From: RGIG9608 sp045602425
GTDB lineage: Bacteria > Bacteroidota > Bacteroidia > Bacteroidales > Paludibacteraceae
DNA: 64,000 nt
Assembly (NCBI GenBank): GCA_045602425.1
Contig: JAZSBO010000006.1
Location: 127,456-191,455 of the forward strand
Direction: 5' to 3'
Positions 9,310 to 17,478 of the stretch are shown piece by piece. Positions within the stretch are counted from its first letter, which is position 1; the number at the start of each line of letters is the position of its first letter. Under the pieces are notes generated by a model. It had not been told where the DNA came from. It ran no database searches and saw nothing but the letters and a program-made list of their open reading frames with translations. Made by a program: the position numbers and the translations under genes.

Positions 9310-9899
9310 AACTCTAATAGAAAAATAGATAAAACAAAGAAACACAGCAAAAATCCAGCCAAAGTTTGCAATAGTGTATGTGACTTAAGTCTTATCCGTG
9401 CGTATGCTATTAGACCTGCAAAAAGAAACAACACTACAAATAGAGCATAAGGATTTTGTCTTTCTATATAAGCTTGTAACATAATAGTTGCAAGCATTGC
9501 TCCAAAAGCCGTCATATGAGCACTGATTTTCCAAAAGAAATTTATGATTGTTACTAATGCTAAACATAATATTGCTAAACAGATATAATAAAGAAAATTG
9601 TCACCCAATCTACCTAATAGAAATACCAAAGTCCCATAAGAACATAATGTTACTAAATAGGGATATTTTCTGTCTTTAGCATTCTCGAGTGTTAATGACG
9701 ATATATTTTTCAATCTATATAAAATAACTATTGATAAAAGTGGAATAATAGCAGTAAATAAAAAAACCAAGATAAATGACAAAAGAGAAAAAGTAAATCT
9801 AAACCTATAGCAATAAAACAAATATGCATAAGTCGGAATAAATATCGGATGAAAGACTACCGATATTAATTTTGCAAAGAATAAAGGAAACGGTTTCAT
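9306..9899 (-). CDS. PAP2-like integral membrane phosphatase
   Basis: A 197-residue protein with about six membrane helices. Three degenerate PAP2 (type 2 phosphatidic acid phosphatase) motifs are in order: AKDRKYPY (about 74-81) for KxxxxxxRP, ISAHMTAFG with His128 for PSGH, and ARIRLKSHTLLQ with Arg168 or Arg170 and His174 for SRxxxxxHxxxD. The catalytic histidines are kept, while Pro-Ser-Gly is changed to Ile-Ser-Ala and the last Asp is replaced by Gln. It may dephosphorylate a membrane lipid such as an undecaprenyl or phosphatidyl phosphate, or may be inactive. Both ends overlap neighbours by ATGA, so translation is coupled to rpoN and to the patatin gene. Confidence 0.7.
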   Translation of the reverse strand: MKPFPLFFAKLISVVFHPIFIPTYAYLFYCYRFRFTFSLLSFILVFLFTAIIPLLSIVILYRLKNISSLTLENAKDRKYPYLVTLCSYGTLVFLLGRLGDNFLYYICLAILCLALVTIINFFWKISAHMTAFGAMLATIMLQAYIERQNPYALFVVLFLFAGLIAYARIRLKSHTLLQTLAGFLLCFFVLSIFLLEL

Positions 9900-11362
9900 A
9901 TGCTTTTTCGTAGGCGAGCAACAGGAATTCCCATCCGTTCACGATATTTTGCTATCGTACGACGAGCAATTACATATCCTTTTTGGTTCAAGATGGTTGC
10001 TAATTGATCATCAGTTAATGGTTTACGCTTATTTTCCGCATCAATACTATCTTTAAGTATTCGTTTGATTTCCCTATTAGAAATTTCTTCTCCTGATTCT
10101 TTTCGCATAGTTTCCGAAAAAAATGCTTTTAAAGGGAAAACTCCAAATTCTGTTTCAGCATATTTGCTATTACTTACACGCGAAATGGTAGATATATCGA
10201 ATCCTGTTAAGTTAGCAATATCTTTTAATATCATAGGTTTCAGTTGCGATTCATCACCAGACTCAAAAAAAGCCGACTGAAAACGTACGATTGCATTCAT
10301 TGTTGTCAACAACGTCTCGTTTCGTTGCTTTATTGCATCTATAAACCAACGTGCCGCATCGATTTTCTCTTTTGCAAAAAGAATTGCAGCTTTCTTGTCT
10401 TTTGATAAAGTATCAATATTACTTTTTTTGTAAGTTTGAATCAATGATGAATATTCTGAACTGATACGTAAATCTGGCATATTCTGATTATTCAAATAAA
10501 CAAAAAAACGACCATTTATATTCTCCACTATAAAATCAGGAGTAATCTCTTCATTCGTGTTCAACGATGATGTTGCCCATGCACTTCCTGGTTTTGGATT
10601 CAAATTATGAATTTTTGCTAAAGCATCTTTTAGTTGAGATTCTTTTATCGAAAGTCGTTTTTGTATTTTCTCATATTGTTTGTTTGAAAACTCTTCAAAA
10701 CAATCTTTAACAATCTTTTTTGCTAAAAATACCGATTCAACTTCAGAGATGCGGTATAACTGAAGCAACAAACACTCTTGTAACGAACGTGCAGCAACAC
10801 CCGCAGGTTCTAATGTTTGTACTAAAGATAGTGCTGAATTCATTTGATCATCAGTAACCTCAATGCCAGAAAATGCTAAATCATCAACCATCTGTTCCAC
10901 ATCTCTACGCAAATAACCATCGTCATCAATATTACCAATAATATATTGTGCTAACTGCTCTTCTTGCTCTGTAAGTTTAATTTCACCAAGTTGGGCAAGT
11001 AAATCTTCACTAAAAGTATTTCGTGAAGAATATTGAATAGTTTTAGTTATATTATCAGAAGATGAATTATTTGCATATAGTTTATAATCAGGGATTTCAT
11101 CTTCATCAGAATAATCATCCCAGTTCAAATCGTCTAATGAAGATTCTGTTTTATCTACCTCCTCTTCTGAATCATCACTATTATCCAACGATTCGTTCTC
11201 CAAATCGCGACCTTCTTCCAAAGCAGGATTTTCTATTAATTCCTGATTGATTCGTTCTTCTAACTCCAAAGTTGGCAACTCCAACATTTTTATAATCTGA
11301 ATCTGTTGGGGCGATAACTTCTGCTGAAGTAACTGAGATTGATGAAGATTTAAATTTTGCAT
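9896..11362 (-). CDS. rpoN: RNA polymerase sigma-54 factor
   Basis: Sigma-54 directs RNA polymerase to -24/-12 promoters that need an enhancer-bound activator. The 488-residue protein opens with the glutamine-rich activator-interaction region (LHQSQLLQQKLSPQQ), followed by a very acidic linker (about 50-100), the core-binding and DNA-binding domains, and ends with the RpoN box ARRTIAKYRE (about 467-476). Length and all regions are normal. The start lies four bases after the kinase stop and the stop overlaps the PAP2 gene as ATGA. No bacterial enhancer-binding protein gene is visible in the window. Confidence 0.97.
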   Translation of the reverse strand: MQNLNLHQSQLLQQKLSPQQIQIIKMLELPTLELEERINQELIENPALEEGRDLENESLDNSDDSEEEVDKTESSLDDLNWDDYSDEDEIPDYKLYANNSSSDNITKTIQYSSRNTFSEDLLAQLGEIKLTEQEEQLAQYIIGNIDDDGYLRRDVEQMVDDLAFSGIEVTDDQMNSALSLVQTLEPAGVAARSLQECLLLQLYRISEVESVFLAKKIVKDCFEEFSNKQYEKIQKRLSIKESQLKDALAKIHNLNPKPGSAWATSSLNTNEEITPDFIVENINGRFFVYLNNQNMPDLRISSEYSSLIQTYKKSNIDTLSKDKKAAILFAKEKIDAARWFIDAIKQRNETLLTTMNAIVRFQSAFFESGDESQLKPMILKDIANLTGFDISTISRVSNSKYAETEFGVFPLKAFFSETMRKESGEEISNREIKRILKDSIDAENKRKPLTDDQLATILNQKGYVIARRTIAKYRERMGIPVARLRKSI

Positions 11363-11366
11363 TTAC

Positions 11367-13034
11367 TTAATATTTAAAACTACTACCACCCAAAAATTCT
11401 CTCAACAATGAAGTTGGAGGTATTTCATAATCATAAATCGGAGCAAAATACTTTAACAATTTTAATAAACGATGTGCTTCTGTATATTGTTCACAATATT
11501 GAGGAACATCAGATAATATCGGTTCAGCATGTTTACGCAGCACCGAAAGTTCAAACAATAGTGCAGAATTAAACATCACATCGGCATATTCTTGATAAGG
11601 GAAAATCCACTTTTCTTCACCACGACGTACACTAGGCCAACGCGAAATTGTTTCACGAGCATCATAGTTTCTAAATTTAAAATCCCTGACTATACGTCGT
11701 AACAGACGTGTATCTGTAGTTGTCAAACGATTATGATTATCAAGCGAAATCGTAGTCAATGTTGAAACATAAATACGAAATTTCATCTCATCAGGGATCT
11801 CTTGCGACAGTTCAGGATTCAATGCATGAATTCCCTCTATCAACAAAACACTATTTTCCTCTAATTTCAATCTATCTCCTCGATATTGGCGTTCTCCAAT
11901 CTCAAAATTATAAAACGGGACTTCAACTTCTTCTCCATTCAAAAGTTGCTTCAACTGTTTATTAAACAACTCTAAATCAATAGCATGTAAATTTTCAAAA
12001 TCCCATTCGCCATGTTCATCCAACGGTGTATCTTTTCTATTTACGAAATAATTGTCCAAAGATAGCACCAATGGTTTTACTCCTGTTACCATAAGTTGTA
12101 TTGATAAACGCTTACTGAAAGTTGTTTTTCCCGATGACGAAGGTCCCGAAATCATCACAAACTTACTTTGAGGCAAACGTTTTTGAATCATATCTGCTAT
12201 TTGTGCTATTTTTTTCTCATGCAATGCCTCTGAAATTTTTATCAATTGATAAATATTTCTTGTTTGTGCCATCACATTAAAATCACCGACATTGCTCAAC
12301 CCCATAATCTTATTCCATTGAAGGAATTCATTAAAAATTTCAAATAATTTAGGTTGAGGAACAAAATCCATCAACTTTCCAGGATTTAATTTTGATGGCA
12401 TTTGAAGTAAAATTCCGCCATAAAAGCCTTGCAATTCAAACACTTTTAAGTAGCCCGTTGATGGAACCAAAACGCTATTGTAATAATCAACAAAATCCCC
12501 TATTCGGAAATAGCGAGTATAAGTATTTCCAAGTGTTTCAAGCAAAAACACTTTGTCCATCTGTTTCCGTTCGCGGAAAAGATTTGTAACAAACGATGTC
12601 TGACGTTCTTCTTCCTCTATAGGCAAATCTTCAGAAATAATCTCTTGCATTCTGTTCCGCAAAGCAACTACATGTTCTTCGGTGATTTTCCCTTCAGGCA
12701 AATCTATATTACAATAATCGCCATTCGAAATAGGGTGCTCAACACGAAGAGTTGCTCCTGGATACAAGTCCTCTACAGCCTTAGCCAAAACCATACAAAG
12801 AGAACGCTCATAAACCCGCATTCCAGATGATGTAGAAGCATCAATAAACTCAATATCTTTAGGCTTATAAATTAAGAAATTCAGACTCTCTACTTTATAA
12901 TTTACCCGAGCTGCTACCACTTGAAAAGGCAACTGAATATTCATATCAGCATAAATCTCTTGCAACGAAGTACCCAATGGATAATCTTTATAAATTTTGT
13001 TATTTCGACAATAAATTGTAACAGCTTTATTCAT
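11367..13034 (-). CDS. TGS-domain uridine kinase-like nucleoside kinase
   Basis: The 555-residue protein joins three parts: an N-terminal TGS domain (about 3-65), a segment resembling the second additional domain of threonyl-tRNA synthetase (about 70-190), and a C-terminal P-loop kinase of the uridine kinase/phosphoribulokinase class with GPSSSGKTT as Walker A (about 290-298) and DNYFVNRKDTP as the substrate region. In the synthetase-like part, the HxxxH pair needed for editing is lost (RSLCMVLAK). Substrate is unproved. The ATG at 13034 is chosen because AAAAGG lies nine bases before it; a further in-frame ATG at 13073 lacks such a site. First gene of the rpoN operon; a TAACTTTA near 13081-13088 could be its -7 box. 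Confidence 0.85.
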   Translation of the reverse strand: MNKAVTIYCRNNKIYKDYPLGTSLQEIYADMNIQLPFQVVAARVNYKVESLNFLIYKPKDIEFIDASTSSGMRVYERSLCMVLAKAVEDLYPGATLRVEHPISNGDYCNIDLPEGKITEEHVVALRNRMQEIISEDLPIEEEERQTSFVTNLFRERKQMDKVFLLETLGNTYTRYFRIGDFVDYYNSVLVPSTGYLKVFELQGFYGGILLQMPSKLNPGKLMDFVPQPKLFEIFNEFLQWNKIMGLSNVGDFNVMAQTRNIYQLIKISEALHEKKIAQIADMIQKRLPQSKFVMISGPSSSGKTTFSKRLSIQLMVTGVKPLVLSLDNYFVNRKDTPLDEHGEWDFENLHAIDLELFNKQLKQLLNGEEVEVPFYNFEIGERQYRGDRLKLEENSVLLIEGIHALNPELSQEIPDEMKFRIYVSTLTTISLDNHNRLTTTDTRLLRRIVRDFKFRNYDARETISRWPSVRRGEEKWIFPYQEYADVMFNSALLFELSVLRKHAEPILSDVPQYCEQYTEAHRLLKLLKYFAPIYDYEIPPTSLLREFLGGSSFKY

Positions 13035-13203
13035 ATCTATAAACCTTTTACCACTAACTTTTATGCTTTTCAATCTTTCGTAAAGTTACACAAAAAACGT
13101 TTTTTACATACAATTTTATGATTATTTAAATTTATAGTAAAAACTATACCAATAAAAATATTATACATTTGAAAAGCAAGATATCAGATTGATTAAAAAT
13201 TCT

Positions 13204-13211
13204 TATTTTTG
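13204..13211 (+). promoter_or_regulatory. Putative -7 box for efp
   Basis: TATTTTTG fits TAnnTTTG and is 37 bases before the efp ATG in the 214-base gap between divergent genes. No well-spaced -33 TTTG is seen. Confidence 0.5.
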
Positions 13212-13248
13212 CATATAAATCTAAAATGAAAAACTAAAACAAAAAATT

Positions 13249-13812
13249 ATGATTAATTCGCAAGATGTAAAAAACGGAATGTGTATCCGTATGGACGGAA
13301 AATTGTATTTTGTAATTGACTTTTTGCATGTGAAACCAGGTAAAGGAAATACAATTATGCGTGTAAAACTAAAAGATGTGGTTAACGGATATGTACTTGA
13401 ACGTCGCTTTAATATTGGAGAGAAATTAGAAGACGTTCGCGTTGAACGCCGTCAATATCAATACATTTACAAAGAAGACGAGAACTATATTTTTATGGAT
13501 CAAGAATCGTTTGAGCAAGTTCCTATCGAAAAGAACAAAATCATTGGTGTTGATTTCTTGAAAGAAGGATTTGTTATCGATGTAGTTTTTGATACTTCTA
13601 CAGACACTATCCTTCTTGCAGAGCTTCCTGTAAAAGTTGAGTTGCAAATCACTTATACCGAACCCGGCATAAAAGGCGACACAGCAACCAACACATTAAA
13701 GCCTGCAACATTGGAAACAGGAGCAGAAGTACGTGTCCCGCTTTTTATTGATAACGGAGAGACTATTAGAGTAGATACTCGCGATGGTTCATATATCGAA
13801 AGAGTACGATAA
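13249..13812 (+). CDS. efp: Translation elongation factor P
   Basis: EF-P binds ribosomes stalled at consecutive prolines and speeds peptide bond formation. The 187-residue protein has the family's usual length and three-barrel pattern: the KOW-like N-terminal domain with HVKPGKGN, whose Lys32 sits at the tip that is post-translationally modified in many bacteria, the OB domain from about 65, and the C-terminal EF-P signature around VPLFIDNGETIRVDTRDGSY (the ending of the family). No modification enzyme gene (EpmA, EarP) is nearby, so whether Lys32 is modified is unknown. It is monocistronic: promoter box upstream and a hairpin terminator downstream. Confidence 0.97.
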   Translation: MINSQDVKNGMCIRMDGKLYFVIDFLHVKPGKGNTIMRVKLKDVVNGYVLERRFNIGEKLEDVRVERRQYQYIYKEDENYIFMDQESFEQVPIEKNKIIGVDFLKEGFVIDVVFDTSTDTILLAELPVKVELQITYTEPGIKGDTATNTLKPATLETGAEVRVPLFIDNGETIRVDTRDGSYIERVR

Positions 13813-13833
13813 AAATCTTTTTTCATTTTTATC

Positions 13834-13868
13834 AAGCGTATCGCACTAATAATGTGATACGCTTTTAT
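13834..13868 (+). terminator. efp terminator
   Basis: Arms AAGCGTATCGCA and TGTGATACGCTT form a 12-bp stem with one G-U pair and a seven-base loop, followed by a T-rich tail. An ATG at 13854 lies inside this hairpin, which argues against using it as the start of the next gene. Confidence 0.8.
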
Positions 13869-13877
13869 TATCTTTTT

Positions 13878-16028
13878 ATGCATAAGTTTTTATCTTTAGT
13901 TTTAGTTCTATTTTTAATACCAGTAAAAAGTTCTTCAACTCCTATTGACAACCTTTTAGAACGAATCGACAAAGGTGCTTCCAAGAAATTCATCATAGAG
14001 GAAGTTGAATCTAATCAAGACTTTTTCGAACTCGACCAGAAAGATGAAAAAGTTGTAATTAGGGGAAACAATTATGTCAGTATAGCAAATGGAATAAATT
14101 GGTACTTAAAGTATTACATGGGAATCCATTTATGTTGGAACAATATGCGTGCAAAACTACCACCAAAACTTCGACCTGTACAAAGCAAAGAGTTCCATAC
14201 TACAAAATGCCAATATCGTTACTACTTAAACTATTGTACATTTTCCTATACAATGCCATTTTGGGATTGGGAACGTTGGGAAAAAGAAATAGATTGGATG
14301 GCATTGCATGGTATCAATTTAGTTCTTGCCACAACAGGAACAGAAATGGTTTGGTTTAATGTTTTAAGAGAATTAGGGTATTCGCAAAAAGAAATTGATA
14401 CATTTATAGCAGGTCCATGTTTTCTTGCTTGGTGGCAAATGAACAATCTCGAAGGTTGGGGAGGTCCAACACCTAAAAACAGGTACAAATCGCAACACCT
14501 ATTACAAAAGAAAATTCTCAACCGAATGCAAGATTATGGCATTGAACCGATATTACCCGGATATTGTGGTATGATTCCAAACGAGAACAAAAAACTTCAA
14601 CTCAAAACGATTGACACAGGAACGTGGTGTGGTTATACTCGCCCTGCATTCCTACAACCAAACGACAACGCATTTCTTTCGATTGCAAAACTCTACTATC
14701 AAGAACAAGAAAAACTTTTTGGGAAAGCAAATTTTTATTCGATGGACCCTTTTCATGAAGGCGAAAATGCAAGTCAAATAGACTTAACAAGTGTAGGGGA
14801 AAACATCACGCAAGCAATGAAGCAACAAAATCCTGAAGCTACTTGGGTGATTCAAGCTTGGGAAGGGAATCCTAATCCCACAATGATAGAGAATATTGAC
14901 AAAGGCGATTTACTCATTTTGGACCTCTGCAGCGACACCAAACCACAATGGGGCGATCCCGATTTTACACAAAAGGAAGGATTCGGAAAACACAACTGGA
15001 TTTATTCCATGCTTCTAAATTTCGGGGCAAATGTTGGTCTTTTTGGGAAAGCTGACGCCGTTATCAACTCTTTTTACGAAGCAACAAATCATCCAAAATT
15101 CTCTACAACCTTAAAAGGTATTGGTTTGACTCCCGAAGGTATAGAAAACAATCCTATGATGTACGAACTTTTCACCGAACTTGCGTGGCGAGATTCCATT
15201 TTCGACAAACAGGATTGGGTCGAAAATTATACTATTGCACGTTATGGAAAAACAAACAACGAAATAAAACGTGCGTGGAGAATCCTAATAAATACCATCT
15301 ACAATTGCCCGAAAAACAATCAACAACAAGGCACACACGAATCTATTTTTTGTGCTCGTCCGTCGCTCAATGCCAATCAAGTTTCGGCTTGGGCTAACAC
15401 TCAAGATTATTATCATCCAGATAGTATTTTTGTTGCAGCAAAAATATTTTTGTCCACTGCCGACGAATATCGTGGAAATAACAATTTCGAATATGATTTA
15501 ATAGACATTGTCCGCCAAGCAATTGCAGAAAAAGGACGTATCACGCTAAAAAACATCCAAACTGCCGCTACAACATCTGACACAATTTTGTTCAAGCAAA
15601 CCTCCAATTATTTTCTCAATCTGATTCTTTTACAAGACAAATTGTTATCAACTCGTGCAGAATTTATGTTGGGGAGTTGGCTTGAAATGGCAAAAAAAGC
15701 AGGTAAAAACAAAAAAGAAAAACGTTTGTATGAAAGAAATGCACGCACGCAAATCACGACTTGGGGCAACCGAACAGCTTCCGAGACAGGAAACTTGCAC
15801 GATTACGCTCACAAAGAATGGAACGGCATTCTGAAAGATTTATATTATGAACGTTGGAAACTTTTTTTTACAGAAATAACATTCAAAGACCAGAAAATGG
15901 TTGAACCTAATATCGATTTTTTTGCCTTTGATGAAACGTGGAATAATAAACAAAACAAATATCCATCGCAACCACAAGCAGACGCAATTGATACTGCCAA
16001 ACGTATTTTTTCTGAAATTTTTCCATAA
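13878..16028 (+). CDS. GH89 alpha-N-acetylglucosaminidase
   Basis: A 716-residue secreted glycoside hydrolase of the NAGLU type, which removes terminal alpha-linked N-acetylglucosamine, for instance from mucin-type or heparan-type glycans. The start at 13878 gives a clear signal peptide (MHKFLSLVLVLFLIPVKSSS). The order of domains is N-terminal alpha/beta (about 20-105), TIM barrel with YSMDPFHEG (Glu294) and LTPEGIENNP (Glu420), matching the two catalytic glutamates of human NAGLU, and an alpha-helical C-terminal domain. No lipobox is seen, so it is probably periplasmic. It is not next to SusCD or other glycan genes; efp upstream is separated by a terminator. The enzyme class is firm, the natural substrate is inferred. 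Confidence 0.93.
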   Translation: MHKFLSLVLVLFLIPVKSSSTPIDNLLERIDKGASKKFIIEEVESNQDFFELDQKDEKVVIRGNNYVSIANGINWYLKYYMGIHLCWNNMRAKLPPKLRPVQSKEFHTTKCQYRYYLNYCTFSYTMPFWDWERWEKEIDWMALHGINLVLATTGTEMVWFNVLRELGYSQKEIDTFIAGPCFLAWWQMNNLEGWGGPTPKNRYKSQHLLQKKILNRMQDYGIEPILPGYCGMIPNENKKLQLKTIDTGTWCGYTRPAFLQPNDNAFLSIAKLYYQEQEKLFGKANFYSMDPFHEGENASQIDLTSVGENITQAMKQQNPEATWVIQAWEGNPNPTMIENIDKGDLLILDLCSDTKPQWGDPDFTQKEGFGKHNWIYSMLLNFGANVGLFGKADAVINSFYEATNHPKFSTTLKGIGLTPEGIENNPMMYELFTELAWRDSIFDKQDWVENYTIARYGKTNNEIKRAWRILINTIYNCPKNNQQQGTHESIFCARPSLNANQVSAWANTQDYYHPDSIFVAAKIFLSTADEYRGNNNFEYDLIDIVRQAIAEKGRITLKNIQTAATTSDTILFKQTSNYFLNLILLQDKLLSTRAEFMLGSWLEMAKKAGKNKKEKRLYERNARTQITTWGNRTASETGNLHDYAHKEWNGILKDLYYERWKLFFTEITFKDQKMVEPNIDFFAFDETWNNKQNKYPSQPQADAIDTAKRIFSEIFP

Positions 16029-16032
16029 TGTT

Positions 16033-16060
16033 TGTAGTTTTTTGTTGCTCTACTGCGTCT
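16033..16060 (+). promoter_or_regulatory. Candidate ECF-type promoter of the sigma factor gene
   Basis: TGTAGTTTTTTG at 16033-16044 and CGTCT at 16056-16060 resemble the -35/-10 arrangement (TGTAAC-like, T run, CGTCT) found upstream of many Bacteroidota ECF sigma genes. The sigma start codon follows 21 bases later. If real, this would be autoregulation. The -35 part has a G where A is expected. Confidence 0.35.
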
Positions 16061-16080
16061 AACAAGTAAAACAAAGAAAA

Positions 16081-16560
16081 ATGGAAGATTCTAAAAAAGA
16101 GTTCGAACAACTTATCAAACAGCATAAAACAACGATATACACCGTTTGTTATATGTTCTCAAAAGACAACAACGAAGTAAACGACTATTTCCAAGAATGC
16201 CTAATAAACATTTGGAAAGGTTTTGATAAGTTTCGACACGAAAGCAACCCGAAAACGTGGATTTATCGCGTAAGTTTCAACACTTGTATTTCGGCAGAGC
16301 GAAAAAAAGCATCGCACAAAACAGTGCCTTTGTCTATGGACATAAACCTTTTTGAAGACACCGACGAGGGAACCAAACAAATTCGCCAACTAAAAGAACG
16401 GATCAATAAATTAGGAGTTTTCGATCGTGCCATAATTCTCCTTTGGCTCGAGAATATGACTTACGAGGAAATTGGTGCCATTGTTGGAATCTCTACAAAA
16501 AATGTATCGGTACGGCTTTTTAGAATCAAAGAGCAATTAAAAAAAATGTCTAACATCTAA
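16081..16560 (+). CDS. ECF-family RNA polymerase sigma factor
   Basis: The 159-residue protein has the two domains of an extracytoplasmic-function sigma factor: region 2 (about 10-75, with NDYFQECLINIWKGFDKF in the core- and -10-binding helices and WIYRVSFNTC) and region 4 (about 103-155, with MTYEEIGAIVGISTKNVSVRLFRIK as the helix-turn-helix). A poorly conserved acidic linker joins them. The gene is 12 bases upstream of a small membrane-protein gene that probably acts with it. No FecR-type anti-sigma or TonB receptor is adjacent, so this is not a classic SusCD-type regulator. Regulon unknown. Confidence 0.93.
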   Translation: MEDSKKEFEQLIKQHKTTIYTVCYMFSKDNNEVNDYFQECLINIWKGFDKFRHESNPKTWIYRVSFNTCISAERKKASHKTVPLSMDINLFEDTDEGTKQIRQLKERINKLGVFDRAIILLWLENMTYEEIGAIVGISTKNVSVRLFRIKEQLKKMSNI

Positions 16561-16572
16561 AATATCTAAATT

Positions 16573-17172
16573 ATGGAAAACTTTTTATCGCAAGAAATGG
16601 AAGAAATGAAACAACAAATAACGATATTGAAACGCAAACTTGAGAATCAGAACATTACCAACGAACGCCTATTTCAAGAAGCATTAAAAGAAAAAATTTC
16701 GAATATAAATCGTATTGCATTGATTCAATCTATATGCCTCGTAATAGCTACTCCTTTTTGCTTTTTTAATTTCGAGCGATTAGGTATTTCGCTGGCATTC
16801 AACCTATTTACAACCATATTCCTAATAATTGCACTCATTTATACTTGGTGGAGCCACAATGGACTAAAAACAAAAATAAATTTCACCGATGATTTAATAA
16901 AAGTAACAGAAAAACTTCTCCGCACACGAAAACGCTACAAACAATGGCATTATTTCAGCTATCCTTGGTTGCTGATTTGGTTAGTTTGGTTAGGAGGTGA
17001 ATTTTATCGTATAGCTATAGATAAATCAATGTTGGTGGGACTAATAGTAGGCAGTTTGGTTGGTGGTATCATTGGCGGTACGTTCGGATGGCTACAGCAA
17101 CGAAAAATCTATCGTAACATCGATGTTGCTCTTGAGCAAATAAAAAACATCCAAGAGATAGATAAACAATAA
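16573..17172 (+). CDS. Membrane protein partner of the ECF sigma factor
   Basis: I do not recognise a named family. The 199-residue product starts with a Met/Gln/Lys-rich amphipathic segment likely to form a coiled coil (about 1-40), then two membrane helices (about 48-66 and 72-93), a basic cytoplasmic-type stretch with RTRKRYKQWHYF (about 116-127), and two further helices (about 129-145 and 150-170), the last rich in glycine. Many Bacteroidota ECF sigma genes are followed by such a gene, and its position 12 bases after the sigma stop suggests a role in holding or sensing for that sigma factor. Anti-sigma function is inference only. Confidence 0.75.
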   Translation: MENFLSQEMEEMKQQITILKRKLENQNITNERLFQEALKEKISNINRIALIQSICLVIATPFCFFNFERLGISLAFNLFTTIFLIIALIYTWWSHNGLKTKINFTDDLIKVTEKLLRTRKRYKQWHYFSYPWLLIWLVWLGGEFYRIAIDKSMLVGLIVGSLVGGIIGGTFGWLQQRKIYRNIDVALEQIKNIQEIDKQ

Positions 17173-17426
17173 AAACCAAACCCGTAGGACACATTGATTG
17201 TGTCCAATTATAAAAAGTAGAGCCGCAGCTTTTGCCACGGCACTACGAGGGGTTTCTCTGCGGACGCACTGCGTGCGTCCTTACATTAGTTTTTTCTGCC
17301 CCGGCAGAAAATGTGCGGGTGGCTTCTTGTGTGTGTGTGTAGAAAGCTCGCTACGCTCGCAACGGGGTTCTGTCAAGAATAATATGTTGCACACATTCAT
17401 CATACTGCAAACAAATATAAATAAAA
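17173..17426. repeat. Cluster of GC-rich palindromes, non-coding
   Basis: A gap of about 300 bases between convergent genes contains sequence visibly richer in G+C than its surroundings. It holds three perfect hairpins: GGACACA/TGTGTCC (17187-17205), GGACGCAC/GTGCGTCC with loop TGC (17262-17280), and TTTTCTGCC/GGCAGAAAA with loop CC (17292-17311). There is also a (TG)6 run at 17328-17339 and a near-repeat GCTCGC-TA-CGCTCGC at 17346-17360. The open frame across it has no start signal and encodes low-likelihood sequence. It looks like a dispersed intergenic repeat, but copies elsewhere cannot be checked here. Confidence 0.6.
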
Positions 17427-17450
17427 AAGTACTAAATTCATTTAGTACTT
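17418..17450 (-). terminator. dnaJ terminator
   Basis: AAGTACTAAAT and ATTTAGTACTT form an 11-bp perfect stem with a two-base loop; on the minus strand a run of T follows. It lies 29 bases past the dnaJ stop. Confidence 0.8.
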
Positions 17451-17478
17451 AAAAAAAATTAATTTTTACTAGAAATTA

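Noticed and set aside
17198..17452. 84-residue open frame on + across the palindrome block
   Set aside because: No ribosome-binding site, low-complexity Cys/Arg/Val content, and the frame crosses perfect hairpins and a TG repeat; better explained as structured non-coding repeat.
17173..17478. tRNA or other small RNA gene in the GC-rich gap
   Set aside because: No cloverleaf with a T-loop GTTCGA-type sequence or CCA-like end can be drawn; hairpins are isolated.
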